Below, piece after piece: positions 23,460-30,255 of a stretch of 56,823 nucleotides of DNA. Source of the DNA: Oscillospiraceae bacterium (GTDB taxonomy: Bacteria > Bacillota > Clostridia > Oscillospirales > Ruminococcaceae). How positions within the stretch are numbered: position 1 is the first letter of the stretch; every line of letters begins with the position of its first letter. The stretch spans positions 1-56,823 of the forward strand of contig JAFSEN010000039.1 in assembly GCA_017435745.1 (NCBI GenBank), read 5' to 3'. The notes under the pieces were generated by a model, which did not search any database, had not been told where the DNA came from, and was given only the letters and a program-made list of their open reading frames with translations. Made by a program: the position numbers and the translations under genes.

Positions 23460-23505
23460 AATTTCTCCTTTGCGTATAAGTGAAATTCGGAACCACCGTT
23501 TTACG

Positions 23506-23594
23506 GTAGGGCGGGGTCTTGACCCCGCCGTTTTTTATTTACGGTTTATCTGAATGGAATGGGATTTGCGGCAGGAGCAAGCCCCCGCCCTACA
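23506..23594. repeat. Composite GTAGGG...CCCTACA element between murI and ddl
   Basis: Begins GTAGGG (23506-23511), contains GGCGGGGTC-TT-GACCCCGCC (23510-23529) and an imperfect GGCAGGAGC-AA-GCCCCCGCC near the far end, and ends CCCTACA (23588-23594), directly abutting the ddl stop codon. Confidence 0.8.
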
Positions 23595-24659
23595 TTAACA
23601 TTCTGATGCCAGTTCGAGAAGCTTATCGATAAGTTCGGAATAGGTCATTCCGGTGCTCATAATGAGCTTCGGATACATTGAGATGTTGGTGAAACCCGGA
23701 AGGGTGTTCGGTTCGTTGAGAACGATTTTTCCGGAATCGCCGTCAATAAGGAAATCGACGCGGGTAAGGCCTTTGCAGCCGAGGATTTTATAGGCTTTTT
23801 TAGCGGTTTCGCGGATTTCTTCCGCAACGGAATCCTCAATTCTTGCCTTGAGGAAAGTTTCGCTTTCGTCGTTGTAATATTTTGCGTCGTAGCTGTAAAA
23901 TTCATCCGCCGGAACGATTTCTCCCGGGCCGCCGACCATAAGTTCATCGTTGCCGAGCACGGCGCATTCGACCTCTATCGGATTGAGCACAGCTTCTTCG
24001 ATGATAACTTTTACGTCGTGCTCAAAAGCAAGTTCCATAGCTTCTTTGAGCATATCGGCGGATTTTACCTTGCTGATGCCGACGGAGGAACCTGCGTTTG
24101 CGGGTTTTACGAAAACCGGCCAGCCGAGTTCGGTTTCAACGGCTTTTTCCGCTTCGGAATAATCGACGTTTCCATGGAAATAGGTGAGCCATTTTACCTG
24201 GGGAACGCCAGCTCCTTTAAGAAGGGTGTGGCAGACGTCTTTATCCATACATGCGGCGGAAGCAAGCACTTTGCAGCCCACATAGGGAAGACCCGCTATT
24301 TCAAAAAGGCCCTGCATAGTTCCGTCCTCGCCGTTTTTTCCATGGAGAACCGGGAAAACAACGTCGATATAAAGTTTTTCCCAACCATTTTCGGTTTCTA
24401 CCATTGCGCCGTGAACGCTTCTGTCCGGGCAGATGAAAGCTTTTTTAAGGTTTTCGGAATCTTTATCCCATTCATGGCCGCGAACTTTTTCGATATCGCC
24501 GGAATAAAGATACCATTCGCCGGTTTTTGTAATTCCGAGAAGGACCGGTTCAAATTTTTCTCTGTCGATATTTTCCCAAACGGAGGAAACAGACATACAG
24601 GAAACGTCATATTCGCTTGAAACTCCGCCGAAAAGCAGAGCAACGGTTTTTTTGTTCAT
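23595..24659 (-). CDS. ddl: D-alanine--D-alanine ligase family protein
   Basis: A 354-residue ATP-grasp ligase joining two D-amino acids for the peptidoglycan stem. Features: LLFGGVSSEYDVSCMSV near the start, the HGKNGEDGTMQGLFE loop, CMDKD, the ATP-binding PVFVKPANAGSSVGI, the omega-loop EFYSYDAKYY typical of D-Ala-D-Ala activity, and metal site LNEPNTLPGFT. The central part (VFPVLHGKNGEDGT, ELAFEHD, EVECAVLGNDEL) looks notably like VanG-type ligases, but the YDAKY loop is that of Ddl rather than VanA. No vanH/vanX/vanT genes are nearby, so a housekeeping role is likely. Confidence 0.93.
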   Translation of the reverse strand: MNKKTVALLFGGVSSEYDVSCMSVSSVWENIDREKFEPVLLGITKTGEWYLYSGDIEKVRGHEWDKDSENLKKAFICPDRSVHGAMVETENGWEKLYIDVVFPVLHGKNGEDGTMQGLFEIAGLPYVGCKVLASAACMDKDVCHTLLKGAGVPQVKWLTYFHGNVDYSEAEKAVETELGWPVFVKPANAGSSVGISKVKSADMLKEAMELAFEHDVKVIIEEAVLNPIEVECAVLGNDELMVGGPGEIVPADEFYSYDAKYYNDESETFLKARIEDSVAEEIRETAKKAYKILGCKGLTRVDFLIDGDSGKIVLNEPNTLPGFTNISMYPKLIMSTGMTYSELIDKLLELASEC

Positions 24660-24738
24660 TTATGTAAAACCTCTTTTCGGTTTAAAATCAAAATTAAAAA
24701 AGGGATAAATCTTCTTTCGGTTTTTAATCGGATCAAAC

Positions 24739-24757
24739 GGGCGGATAATATCCGCCC
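24739..24757. repeat. GGGCGGATAATATCCGCCC palindrome
   Basis: Perfect 19-nt palindrome with odd centre, followed by CTAC. Near-identical copies at 22604, 37699 (ATATTAT centre) and 43815. Confidence 0.8.
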
Positions 24758-24781
24758 CTACTGGGGTTTGTTGAACCTTTT

Positions 24782-25339
24782 TTAAAATTCGCCCGCAAGA
24801 GTCATAAGAACGCCCATATAAGCTTCCGCAGGGTTGCTGAGGAATTTTTCCTTTACGGCAAGCGCCTGTTCCCTTGTGGGCATGAAAAGCGAAAGATCCA
24901 TAAGGTCGGTTCCGATATCGGTGACACGGATATGGATCATATAGCCGTCTTCGGTTTTTGTTATTGTTACAAGGTTTTCTTTTTCTATGCGGCGTCTTTG
25001 AAGAATATTCCTTGCGCTTTGGGTGGATTTTTCCCTTACGGAAAGGGGAAGATCCCCTTCAAGAGTTTTTGCGGCGGCTTTTCCGCTTTCGGTAACGGTG
25101 TATTCGTTTATTCCGGATTCTGTTTTAAAAGCAACCACGCATCCGCTTTCCCGAAGTTCCGCAAGGGCATCCGCAAATTCGAAATAGTTTGCGGTTCCGT
25201 CCGCAAGGATTGCTTCGGTCATTTCATCAAAGCCCATTGGCTCGCCGATTTCGGAAAGGATGTGGCAGATGAGTATTCTTATCTCTCTTCCTTCGGTAAG
25301 GCCGCCGGGTCTTATTCCCGCGGTAAAAGTTTCTTCCAT
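24782..25339 (-). CDS. DUF4364 family protein (winged-helix-like)
   Basis: A 185-residue protein of the DUF4364 family of Clostridia. The N-terminal part (REIRILICHILSEIGEPMGFDEMTEAIL) and the segment ELRESGCVVAFKTESGINEYTVTESGKAAAKTLEGDLPLSVREK read as a winged helix with beta-wing, suggesting DNA binding. ATG 25339 follows AAGGAGAGG. It lies 13 bp downstream of the thpR gene. Function uncharacterised; a transcriptional regulator is a reasonable inference. Confidence 0.8.
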   Translation of the reverse strand: MEETFTAGIRPGGLTEGREIRILICHILSEIGEPMGFDEMTEAILADGTANYFEFADALAELRESGCVVAFKTESGINEYTVTESGKAAAKTLEGDLPLSVREKSTQSARNILQRRRIEKENLVTITKTEDGYMIHIRVTDIGTDLMDLSLFMPTREQALAVKEKFLSNPAEAYMGVLMTLAGEF

Positions 25340-25352
25340 ATTGCCTCTCCTT

Positions 25353-25871
25353 TTACAAAAGTTCTTTGTAATAAATTTCGGTGTATTTAAGTTCGCCCCC
25401 AATCCTTTCGGATTTCATAAGGCTTATTCTTTTTGCTCTGATTGGTTTTTCCGGAAGTAATTTTTCGGTTTCGAAAAAAGAAAAATCCTCTTTTGGGCGG
25501 AATTTTCTTGCAAGGGTTATATGGGGAACAAATTCCCTTTCTTCCGGTTCAAAGCCGATTTCCCGGAGTTTTTCGAAAACGGTTTTATAAAGCTCTTTCA
25601 GCTTTTCGTTTTCGGAAATTCCGGCCCAGAAAATTCCTTTTTCAAAAGTTCCGGTTCCGGATATTTTAAAATCAAAAGAGGGAAAATCAATTTTGGAAAT
25701 TGCTTTTTCAATATCATCTTTCCGGTCGGTTTCACCGATGAAAACAAGGGTAAGGTGAAGATTTTCCTTTTTTGTAAAATTTCCGGAGGAAAGTTTTTCC
25801 GCTTCTTTTTCTGCGGAAAAAAGGGCGTTTTTTGTTTCGTCATCGAAACATATTGCAGTAAAAAGGCGCAT
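25353..25871 (-). CDS. thpR: RNA 2',3'-cyclic phosphodiesterase (LigT/ThpR family)
   Basis: A 172-residue 2H phosphoesterase that opens 2',3'-cyclic phosphates at RNA ends. The two catalytic HxTx motifs are HLTL (about 38-41) and HITL (about 115-118). Start RLFTAICFDDETKNAL and the EREFVPHITLARKF region are typical of the family. ATG 25871 follows GGAGG; a TTG 15 bases upstream is less likely. Same operon as the DUF4364 gene. Length is normal for the family. Confidence 0.9.
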   Translation of the reverse strand: MRLFTAICFDDETKNALFSAEKEAEKLSSGNFTKKENLHLTLVFIGETDRKDDIEKAISKIDFPSFDFKISGTGTFEKGIFWAGISENEKLKELYKTVFEKLREIGFEPEEREFVPHITLARKFRPKEDFSFFETEKLLPEKPIRAKRISLMKSERIGGELKYTEIYYKELL

Positions 25872-25939
25872 TTTCGCCTCCGCCAAAACTCACAAACGGA
25901 GGGACTTTCAAAAAAGTCCCTCCGCAGAAAGTATTTTTA

Positions 25940-27916
25940 TCAATCGGTTTTTACGCATTTATGCGGAATTTCGTGCTTCTGGAAAAGCTGGCCGCAGCGG
26001 GTGCATTTCCAGGCCCAGGGATGTTCTCCGGTGAATTCAAGGGGACCTTTGCAGTCGATATATTCCGGTTCGGCCGCTTTTGCTTCCTCTTTATGTTTCT
26101 GTTCGCCTGCGGCTTCTGCAAGACGCTGTTTGCGTTCTTCGGCGCGTTTGCGGTAGAATTCCGGGTCATAGGCGGTCATTCCTTCGGAATCGGTTTCGGG
26201 TTTTACCTGGTTGTCGGGTTTGCGTTTTTCTTCCCTTACCGGAGGAACATATTCGGTTACTGTATATTCTTCCTCTTCTTCCTCGGCGGGTTCTTCTGCC
26301 GCAGGTTCTTCAAAAACGGTTTCTTCGGAAACTTCTTCCTCCGCCGGTTCTTCGAAGATTTCTTCTTCGGCTTCAACAGGTTCTTCGGCTGCTTCCTCGG
26401 TTACTTCTTCGATTACCGGTTCTTCAAATTTGGAACGGTCAAGACCGTTCCCTACAGTTTCCTCGACAGGTTCCTCAACAACAGGTTCTTCAACTACGGG
26501 TTCGACCGGTTTTGCGCGTTTCGGTGCAAAAGGATTTACCCATTCTTCATCCGGAACGGATTTATAAGGGTTCGGTGCGGGAACAGGTTCCGGCTGGGGT
26601 TCGGGAATGGGTTCCGGGCGAACGGGTTTATAGGGATTTACGTAAGGAGCCGGTGCAGGTGCAGGCTGCTGCATGGGCTGCTGGGGCATTGCGTAGGGAT
26701 TTTGCTGATACTGGGGCATCTGCTGGGGCATTCCGTAAGGATTTTGCTGATACTGGGGCATCTGCTGGGGGTTCTGCTGATACTGCATCTGCTGCTGGGG
26801 CATTGCATAGGGATTCATATAGGGGTTCATATAAGGGTTGGGAGCCATCTGCTGCTGCATTGCGGCAATGCGCTGGGCAATAACGGTTTCCATTTCGCCT
26901 CTGAATGCGGCAAGTTCCGCTTTGATGGATTCTGCGGTATCGTCGGCGATTTCTGCGCGAAGTTCATCAAGGCCGGCTTCCTGTTCTTCCGGTTCGGAAA
27001 GAGCGGCAAGCTGGACGGCGGTTTTTGCGGCAAGTTTTGCGTTGTTGTAAACAAGCTCGATATTTGCGTCAAGACTCATTCCGCCGGTCATTTCTTTTAC
27101 AAGAGTGAGAAGGAAGGGGGTGAGTTCTTTTCCTTTGATGTTGTTTTCTTCGGCTTTTTTAACGGCAATTTCGATTGCTCTGTCGGCCATGCCTTTGGAC
27201 ATTGCGTATTCCTTGGGAATGGGGTTGCCTACAAGCATACCGCCGTGGATTCCGAGATCGAGTTTTGCTTTGAATGCGGCGGCAAGTTCGTTGGGGGTGT
27301 TGATTCTGTAATCAACGCCGAATCCGCTTTCTCTGCAATAGAATGCGGGAAGTTCGTCGGTGCCGTATCCGATTACCGGGACGCCTTTTGTTTCAAGATA
27401 TTCAAGGGTAAGGCCGATATCAAGAATGGATTTTGCGCCGGCGCAAACGACCATTACGTCGGTTCTTCCAAGTTCTTCAAGGTCTGCGGAAATATCCATA
27501 GTGGTTTCCGCTCCGCGGTGAACGCCGCCGATTCCGCCGGTTGCAAAGATTTTGATTCCGGCCATTGCGGCGATTATCATTGTGGAAGCAACGGTTGTTG
27601 CGCCGTCCTGTTTTGTTGCGGCAAGAATCGGAAGATCTCGGCGGCTTGCCTTTGCGATTTTTGTGCCTTTTTTGCCGAAATATTCAATTTCTTCCGCGGA
27701 AAGACCAACTTTGAATTTACCGCCGATAATAGCAATCGTTGCGGGAACGGCGCCTTCGTTGCGGATCATTCTTTCAACGTTTTTTGCGGTGTTTACGTTC
27801 TGGGGGTAGGGCATTCCGTGGCTGATGATGGTGGATTCAAGAGCGACGACGGGTTTTCCGTTTTCAAGAGCGGATTTTACCTCGGGTGCAATATCAAGAT
27901 ACTTTGCAAGATTCAT
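25940..27916 (-). CDS. psuG: Pseudouridine-5'-phosphate glycosidase fused to a disordered linker and zinc ribbon
   Basis: A 658-residue protein. Residues 1-305 are a complete PsuG, which splits pseudouridine 5'-phosphate into uracil and ribose 5-phosphate. Known E. coli catalytic residues map in register: Glu27, Lys89, His133, Asp145, Lys162, Asn285. The remaining 350 residues are unusual: a short helical segment, a Met/Pro/Gln/Tyr/Asn-rich low-complexity tract (about 355-430), a long Glu/Pro/Val acidic tract (about 470-580), and a C-terminal zinc ribbon (WKCTRCGQLFQKHEIPHKC). About residues 487-496 (VGNGLDRS) are encoded by an intergenic-type palindromic repeat inserted in frame. ATG 27916 follows AAGGAGGA. 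No psuK kinase is nearby. Confidence 0.9.
   Translation of the reverse strand: MNLAKYLDIAPEVKSALENGKPVVALESTIISHGMPYPQNVNTAKNVERMIRNEGAVPATIAIIGGKFKVGLSAEEIEYFGKKGTKIAKASRRDLPILAATKQDGATTVASTMIIAAMAGIKIFATGGIGGVHRGAETTMDISADLEELGRTDVMVVCAGAKSILDIGLTLEYLETKGVPVIGYGTDELPAFYCRESGFGVDYRINTPNELAAAFKAKLDLGIHGGMLVGNPIPKEYAMSKGMADRAIEIAVKKAEENNIKGKELTPFLLTLVKEMTGGMSLDANIELVYNNAKLAAKTAVQLAALSEPEEQEAGLDELRAEIADDTAESIKAELAAFRGEMETVIAQRIAAMQQQMAPNPYMNPYMNPYAMPQQQMQYQQNPQQMPQYQQNPYGMPQQMPQYQQNPYAMPQQPMQQPAPAPAPYVNPYKPVRPEPIPEPQPEPVPAPNPYKSVPDEEWVNPFAPKRAKPVEPVVEEPVVEEPVEETVGNGLDRSKFEEPVIEEVTEEAAEEPVEAEEEIFEEPAEEEVSEETVFEEPAAEEPAEEEEEEYTVTEYVPPVREEKRKPDNQVKPETDSEGMTAYDPEFYRKRAEERKQRLAEAAGEQKHKEEAKAAEPEYIDCKGPLEFTGEHPWAWKCTRCGQLFQKHEIPHKCVKTD
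26432..26460. repeat. Palindromic intergenic repeat inside the psuG coding sequence
   Basis: GGAACGGTC-AA-GACCGTTCC followed by CTACAGTTT. The 29 nt are identical to the intergenic copy at 56208-56236. Here they encode TVGNGLDRS on the minus strand without breaking the frame. Confidence 0.9.
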
Positions 27917-27958
27917 GGATAATGGCTCCTCCTTCATAGGCGAACTTTTACATATAAT

Positions 27959-27987
27959 ATAATAATAAAAATAAGGCGCTTTGTCAA
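27959..27987 (-). promoter_or_regulatory. psuG promoter
   Basis: Minus strand: TTGACA (complement of 27982-27987), a 17-bp spacer, TATTAT (27959-27964). Confidence 0.8.
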
Positions 27988-27994
27988 ATAGTAA

Positions 27995-28023
27995 TTGCGG
28001 AAAGAGGTTAAAAAGGGTATAAT
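27995..28023 (+). promoter_or_regulatory. cysK promoter
   Basis: TTGCGG (27995-28000), a 17-bp spacer, TATAAT (28018-28023). Back-to-back with the psuG promoter, 8 bp apart. No T-box or S-box leader seen before cysK. Confidence 0.65.
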
Positions 28024-28052
28024 ATTTTTGTTGGCTGCAATATGGAAACGAA

Positions 28053-28105
28053 TTCCTCCACCGTGCCATACGGCAACGGTTCCCTTCCGTTTAGACAAGG
28101 GAGGC
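28053..28105. repeat. CCCTCC-type repeat unit in the cysK 5' leader
   Basis: TTCCTCCACC, TGCC-ATAC-GGCA hairpin, CCCTTCCGTTTAGACAAGGGAGG. It lies between the cysK promoter and its ribosome site, so it is transcribed as part of the leader. Confidence 0.7.
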
Positions 28106-28127
28106 AATTCTGAAAGGAGATTTATAT

Positions 28128-29057
28128 ATGAAAATCGCAAAAAATTTCAGCGAACTTGTCGGGAACACCCCGATGCTTGAACTTTGTAAAATTGAGGAAG
28201 AACTTGGTCTTGAAGCAAAAATTTTTGCAAAGCTTGAAGGCCTTAACCCCGGCGGAAGCATCAAAGACAGAGTTGCGTGCTCAATGATTGATGAAGCAGA
28301 AAGAAACGGCATGCTCAAGCCAAATTCTCTTATTATTGAACCCACCAGCGGCAACACCGGAATCGGTCTTGCGGCGGTCGCCGCCGAACGCGGATACCGC
28401 TGTATCATAATCATGCCGGACACCATGAGCATCGAACGCAGAGCGGTGCTCAAAGCTCTTGGCGCGGAACTTATTCTTATTGACGGTGCTCTCGGAATGA
28501 CCGGATGCATTGCAAAGGCAAAGGAACTTCTTGAGGAAAACCCCGGTTCTTTCATGCCGGCGCAGTTTAAAAACCCGGCGAACCCCCTTGCCCATATTCT
28601 TACCACCGGCCCGGAAATGGTCGAACAGATGGACGGAAAAATCGATATTTTTGTTGCCGGAAGCGGCACCGGCGGAACGGTAAGCGGTTGCGGCAGATAT
28701 CTTAAAGATAATGTCCCCGGCGTTAAAATCGTTGCGGTCGAACCGGCTTCTTCCCCTCTTCTCAGCGGTAAAGGCCCCGCGGCAAAGCATAAAATTCAGG
28801 GGATCGGCCCCAACTATATTCCCGATAACGTCGATTTCGGCGTTATTGATGAAGTTGTTTCCGTTTCCGACGAAGAAGCTTATGAATACGGAAGGATGAT
28901 AGCCGCAAAACAGGGTTATCTTGCGGGAATTTCTTCCGGCGCCGCCCTTTGCGCAGCTGTTAAGCTTGCAAAACTTCCGGAAAACAGGGGCAAAAATATC
29001 GTAACTATTTTTGCAGACACCGGAAACCGCTATCTTTCCGGCGATTATCTCGGATAA
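28128..29057 (+). CDS. cysK: Cysteine synthase (O-acetylserine sulfhydrylase)
   Basis: A 309-residue PLP enzyme of fold type II forming L-cysteine from O-acetylserine and sulfide. The PLP lysine lies in NPGGSIKDRVA (about Lys46). The substrate loop is PTSGNTGIGLA, the phosphate-binding loop is GSGTGGTVSG, and the C-terminal SSGAALCAA contacts the pyridine ring. AAAGGAG precedes the ATG. Monocistronic with a downstream terminator. An Rrf2 regulator elsewhere in the window (34977) could be a CymR-like controller, but there is no direct evidence for this. Confidence 0.96.
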   Translation: MKIAKNFSELVGNTPMLELCKIEEELGLEAKIFAKLEGLNPGGSIKDRVACSMIDEAERNGMLKPNSLIIEPTSGNTGIGLAAVAAERGYRCIIIMPDTMSIERRAVLKALGAELILIDGALGMTGCIAKAKELLEENPGSFMPAQFKNPANPLAHILTTGPEMVEQMDGKIDIFVAGSGTGGTVSGCGRYLKDNVPGVKIVAVEPASSPLLSGKGPAAKHKIQGIGPNYIPDNVDFGVIDEVVSVSDEEAYEYGRMIAAKQGYLAGISSGAALCAAVKLAKLPENRGKNIVTIFADTGNRYLSGDYLG

Positions 29058-29078
29058 AATCAATAAAACAGCATTTGA

Positions 29079-29116
29079 ACGGAGGCACTTCGGAAGGGAG
29101 TGCCTCCGTTTTTTGA
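29079..29116 (+). terminator. cysK terminator
   Basis: ACGGAGGCACT (29079-29089) pairs with AGTGCCTCCGT (29099-29109), followed by TTTTT. Confidence 0.9.
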
Positions 29117-29120
29117 TTTA

Positions 29121-29353
29121 CCGTAAGGAACGGTCTTGACCGTTCCGCCTTGCCTTCCCTCGGGGGAAGGTGGCAAAACCGAAGGTTTTGACGGATGAGG
29201 GACAACCACATAACCCGGAGGGCAGGCATTCTGTTTACTGTAGGGCGGGACCTTGGTCCCGCCGAAATCCTATCCGGTTGGATTTATTCGCATTTTTTAC
29301 GGAATCATCGGAATACAGCCGACAACCCATAAAGAATCCCCCAGCCTTTTTTA
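29121..29353. repeat. Long mosaic repeat, copy A (contains the 112-nt core at 29233-29344)
   Basis: In order: GGAACGGTC-TT-GACCGTTCC; CCTTCCC...GGGAAGG with AAAACC-GA-AGGTTTT; then the 112-nt core starting GTTTACTGTAGGGCGGGACC and ending GAATCCCCCAG. The core recurs at 46954-47065 and 47208-47318. No gene is seen across 29058-29495. Confidence 0.85.
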
Positions 29354-29495
29354 ATACAAATATAACCGGTCATCGGATGCGGGCAAAAGCGTTTTTTTGT
29401 TTTTTCAATTTTTAAATTTTTTCGGGAATAAAAAAACTTTCGGCGGCAAAAATATTTCCGAAAAGATTATTTTTTTGAAAAAAGGTGGTCATAAA

Positions 29496-30206
29496 ATGAA
29501 AAACAACAAAAACGGCGGCCTTGCCGGCTTTCTTTCCGGGCGCGGATTTTATATTGCTATGGCGGTCTGCCTTATCGGTGCGGTTACTGCCGCCTGGGTC
29601 ACTGTTGACCGCACCGTAAATTCGGTAAACGAAAAAGACGACGTTCCCGTTCCCGAAAACCGCGTTATCGAGGAAGAAAAATACGACCCTTCCGAATCTG
29701 TTTTTTCCGCCGAAGACGTTGGAAAACCCAAAGATGATGTTAAAATTGAGGACGAAAAAACTTCCGGAACAAAAACCGACCCCGGCGCTTTAAAAAACAA
29801 AACAAGCTTTGTAAAACCTCTTTCCGGTAAAATTATCAAAAACCACAGCGGCGGCGAACTTGTAAAATACGAAGCTCTCGGCGAATGGAGAACCCACGAC
29901 GGAATTGATATTGCCGCAGACGCAGGTTCCGAAATTAAGGCATGCGCTGACGGAAAAATTCTTTCGGTAAAAAACGACCCCCTTTGGGGAACCGTTGTTG
30001 AAATTCAGCACGCCGGAAACATCATCAGCATTTACTGCGGACTTGAGCAGGAAGTTCCTGTTAAAGCGGGAGATGAGGTAAAAGCCGGAGAAGTTATCGG
30101 AATTCTTGGCGAAACAAATCTTGCTGAAACCGACATGGATTCCCACCTTCATTTTTCCATGAAAGAAAACGGAAAATTTATTGACCCTTCTGCAAAAATA
30201 AAATAA
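29496..30206 (+). CDS. M23 family peptidase with N-terminal membrane anchor, SpoIIQ-like
   Basis: A 236-residue protein with one transmembrane helix at about 17-36, a charged linker (about 45-105), and a LytM/M23 domain. The zinc ligands look intact: His134 and Asp138 in THDGIDI, and the H217-L-H219 pair in SHLHFSM. Size and topology match SpoIIQ, the forespore channel component that meets SpoIIIAH in engulfing Clostridia. Alternatively it is a general cell-wall endopeptidase. ATG 29496 follows AAAGGTGG; an in-frame upstream extension lacks a ribosome site. SpoIIID lies downstream of spoIIQ in many genomes but is absent here. Confidence 0.82.
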   Translation: MKNNKNGGLAGFLSGRGFYIAMAVCLIGAVTAAWVTVDRTVNSVNEKDDVPVPENRVIEEEKYDPSESVFSAEDVGKPKDDVKIEDEKTSGTKTDPGALKNKTSFVKPLSGKIIKNHSGGELVKYEALGEWRTHDGIDIAADAGSEIKACADGKILSVKNDPLWGTVVEIQHAGNIISIYCGLEQEVPVKAGDEVKAGEVIGILGETNLAETDMDSHLHFSMKENGKFIDPSAKIK

Positions 30207-30208
30207 AG

Positions 30209-30243
30209 AAAAAAGGACGCTTTGAAAAAGCGTCCTTTTTATT
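30209..30243. terminator. Bidirectional terminator between the M23 gene and mrdA
   Basis: AAAAAGGACGCTTT-GAA-AAAGCGTCCTTTTT between convergent genes. Confidence 0.9.
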
Positions 30244-30255
30244 CTTTAACCGATT

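Noticed and set aside
23595-24659. Vancomycin resistance cluster
   Set aside because: No vanH, vanX, vanT or two-component genes nearby, and the ligase loop is of the D-Ala-D-Ala type.
25961-27922. 653-codon open frame on the plus strand opposite psuG
   Set aside because: Phe/Gly/Cys-rich antisense frame created by codon bias of psuG; no ribosome site and no family motifs, while the minus strand has a complete PsuG.
28024-28127. S-box or T-box leader of cysK
   Set aside because: The leader consists of a palindromic repeat unit and a ribosome site; no riboswitch motif present.
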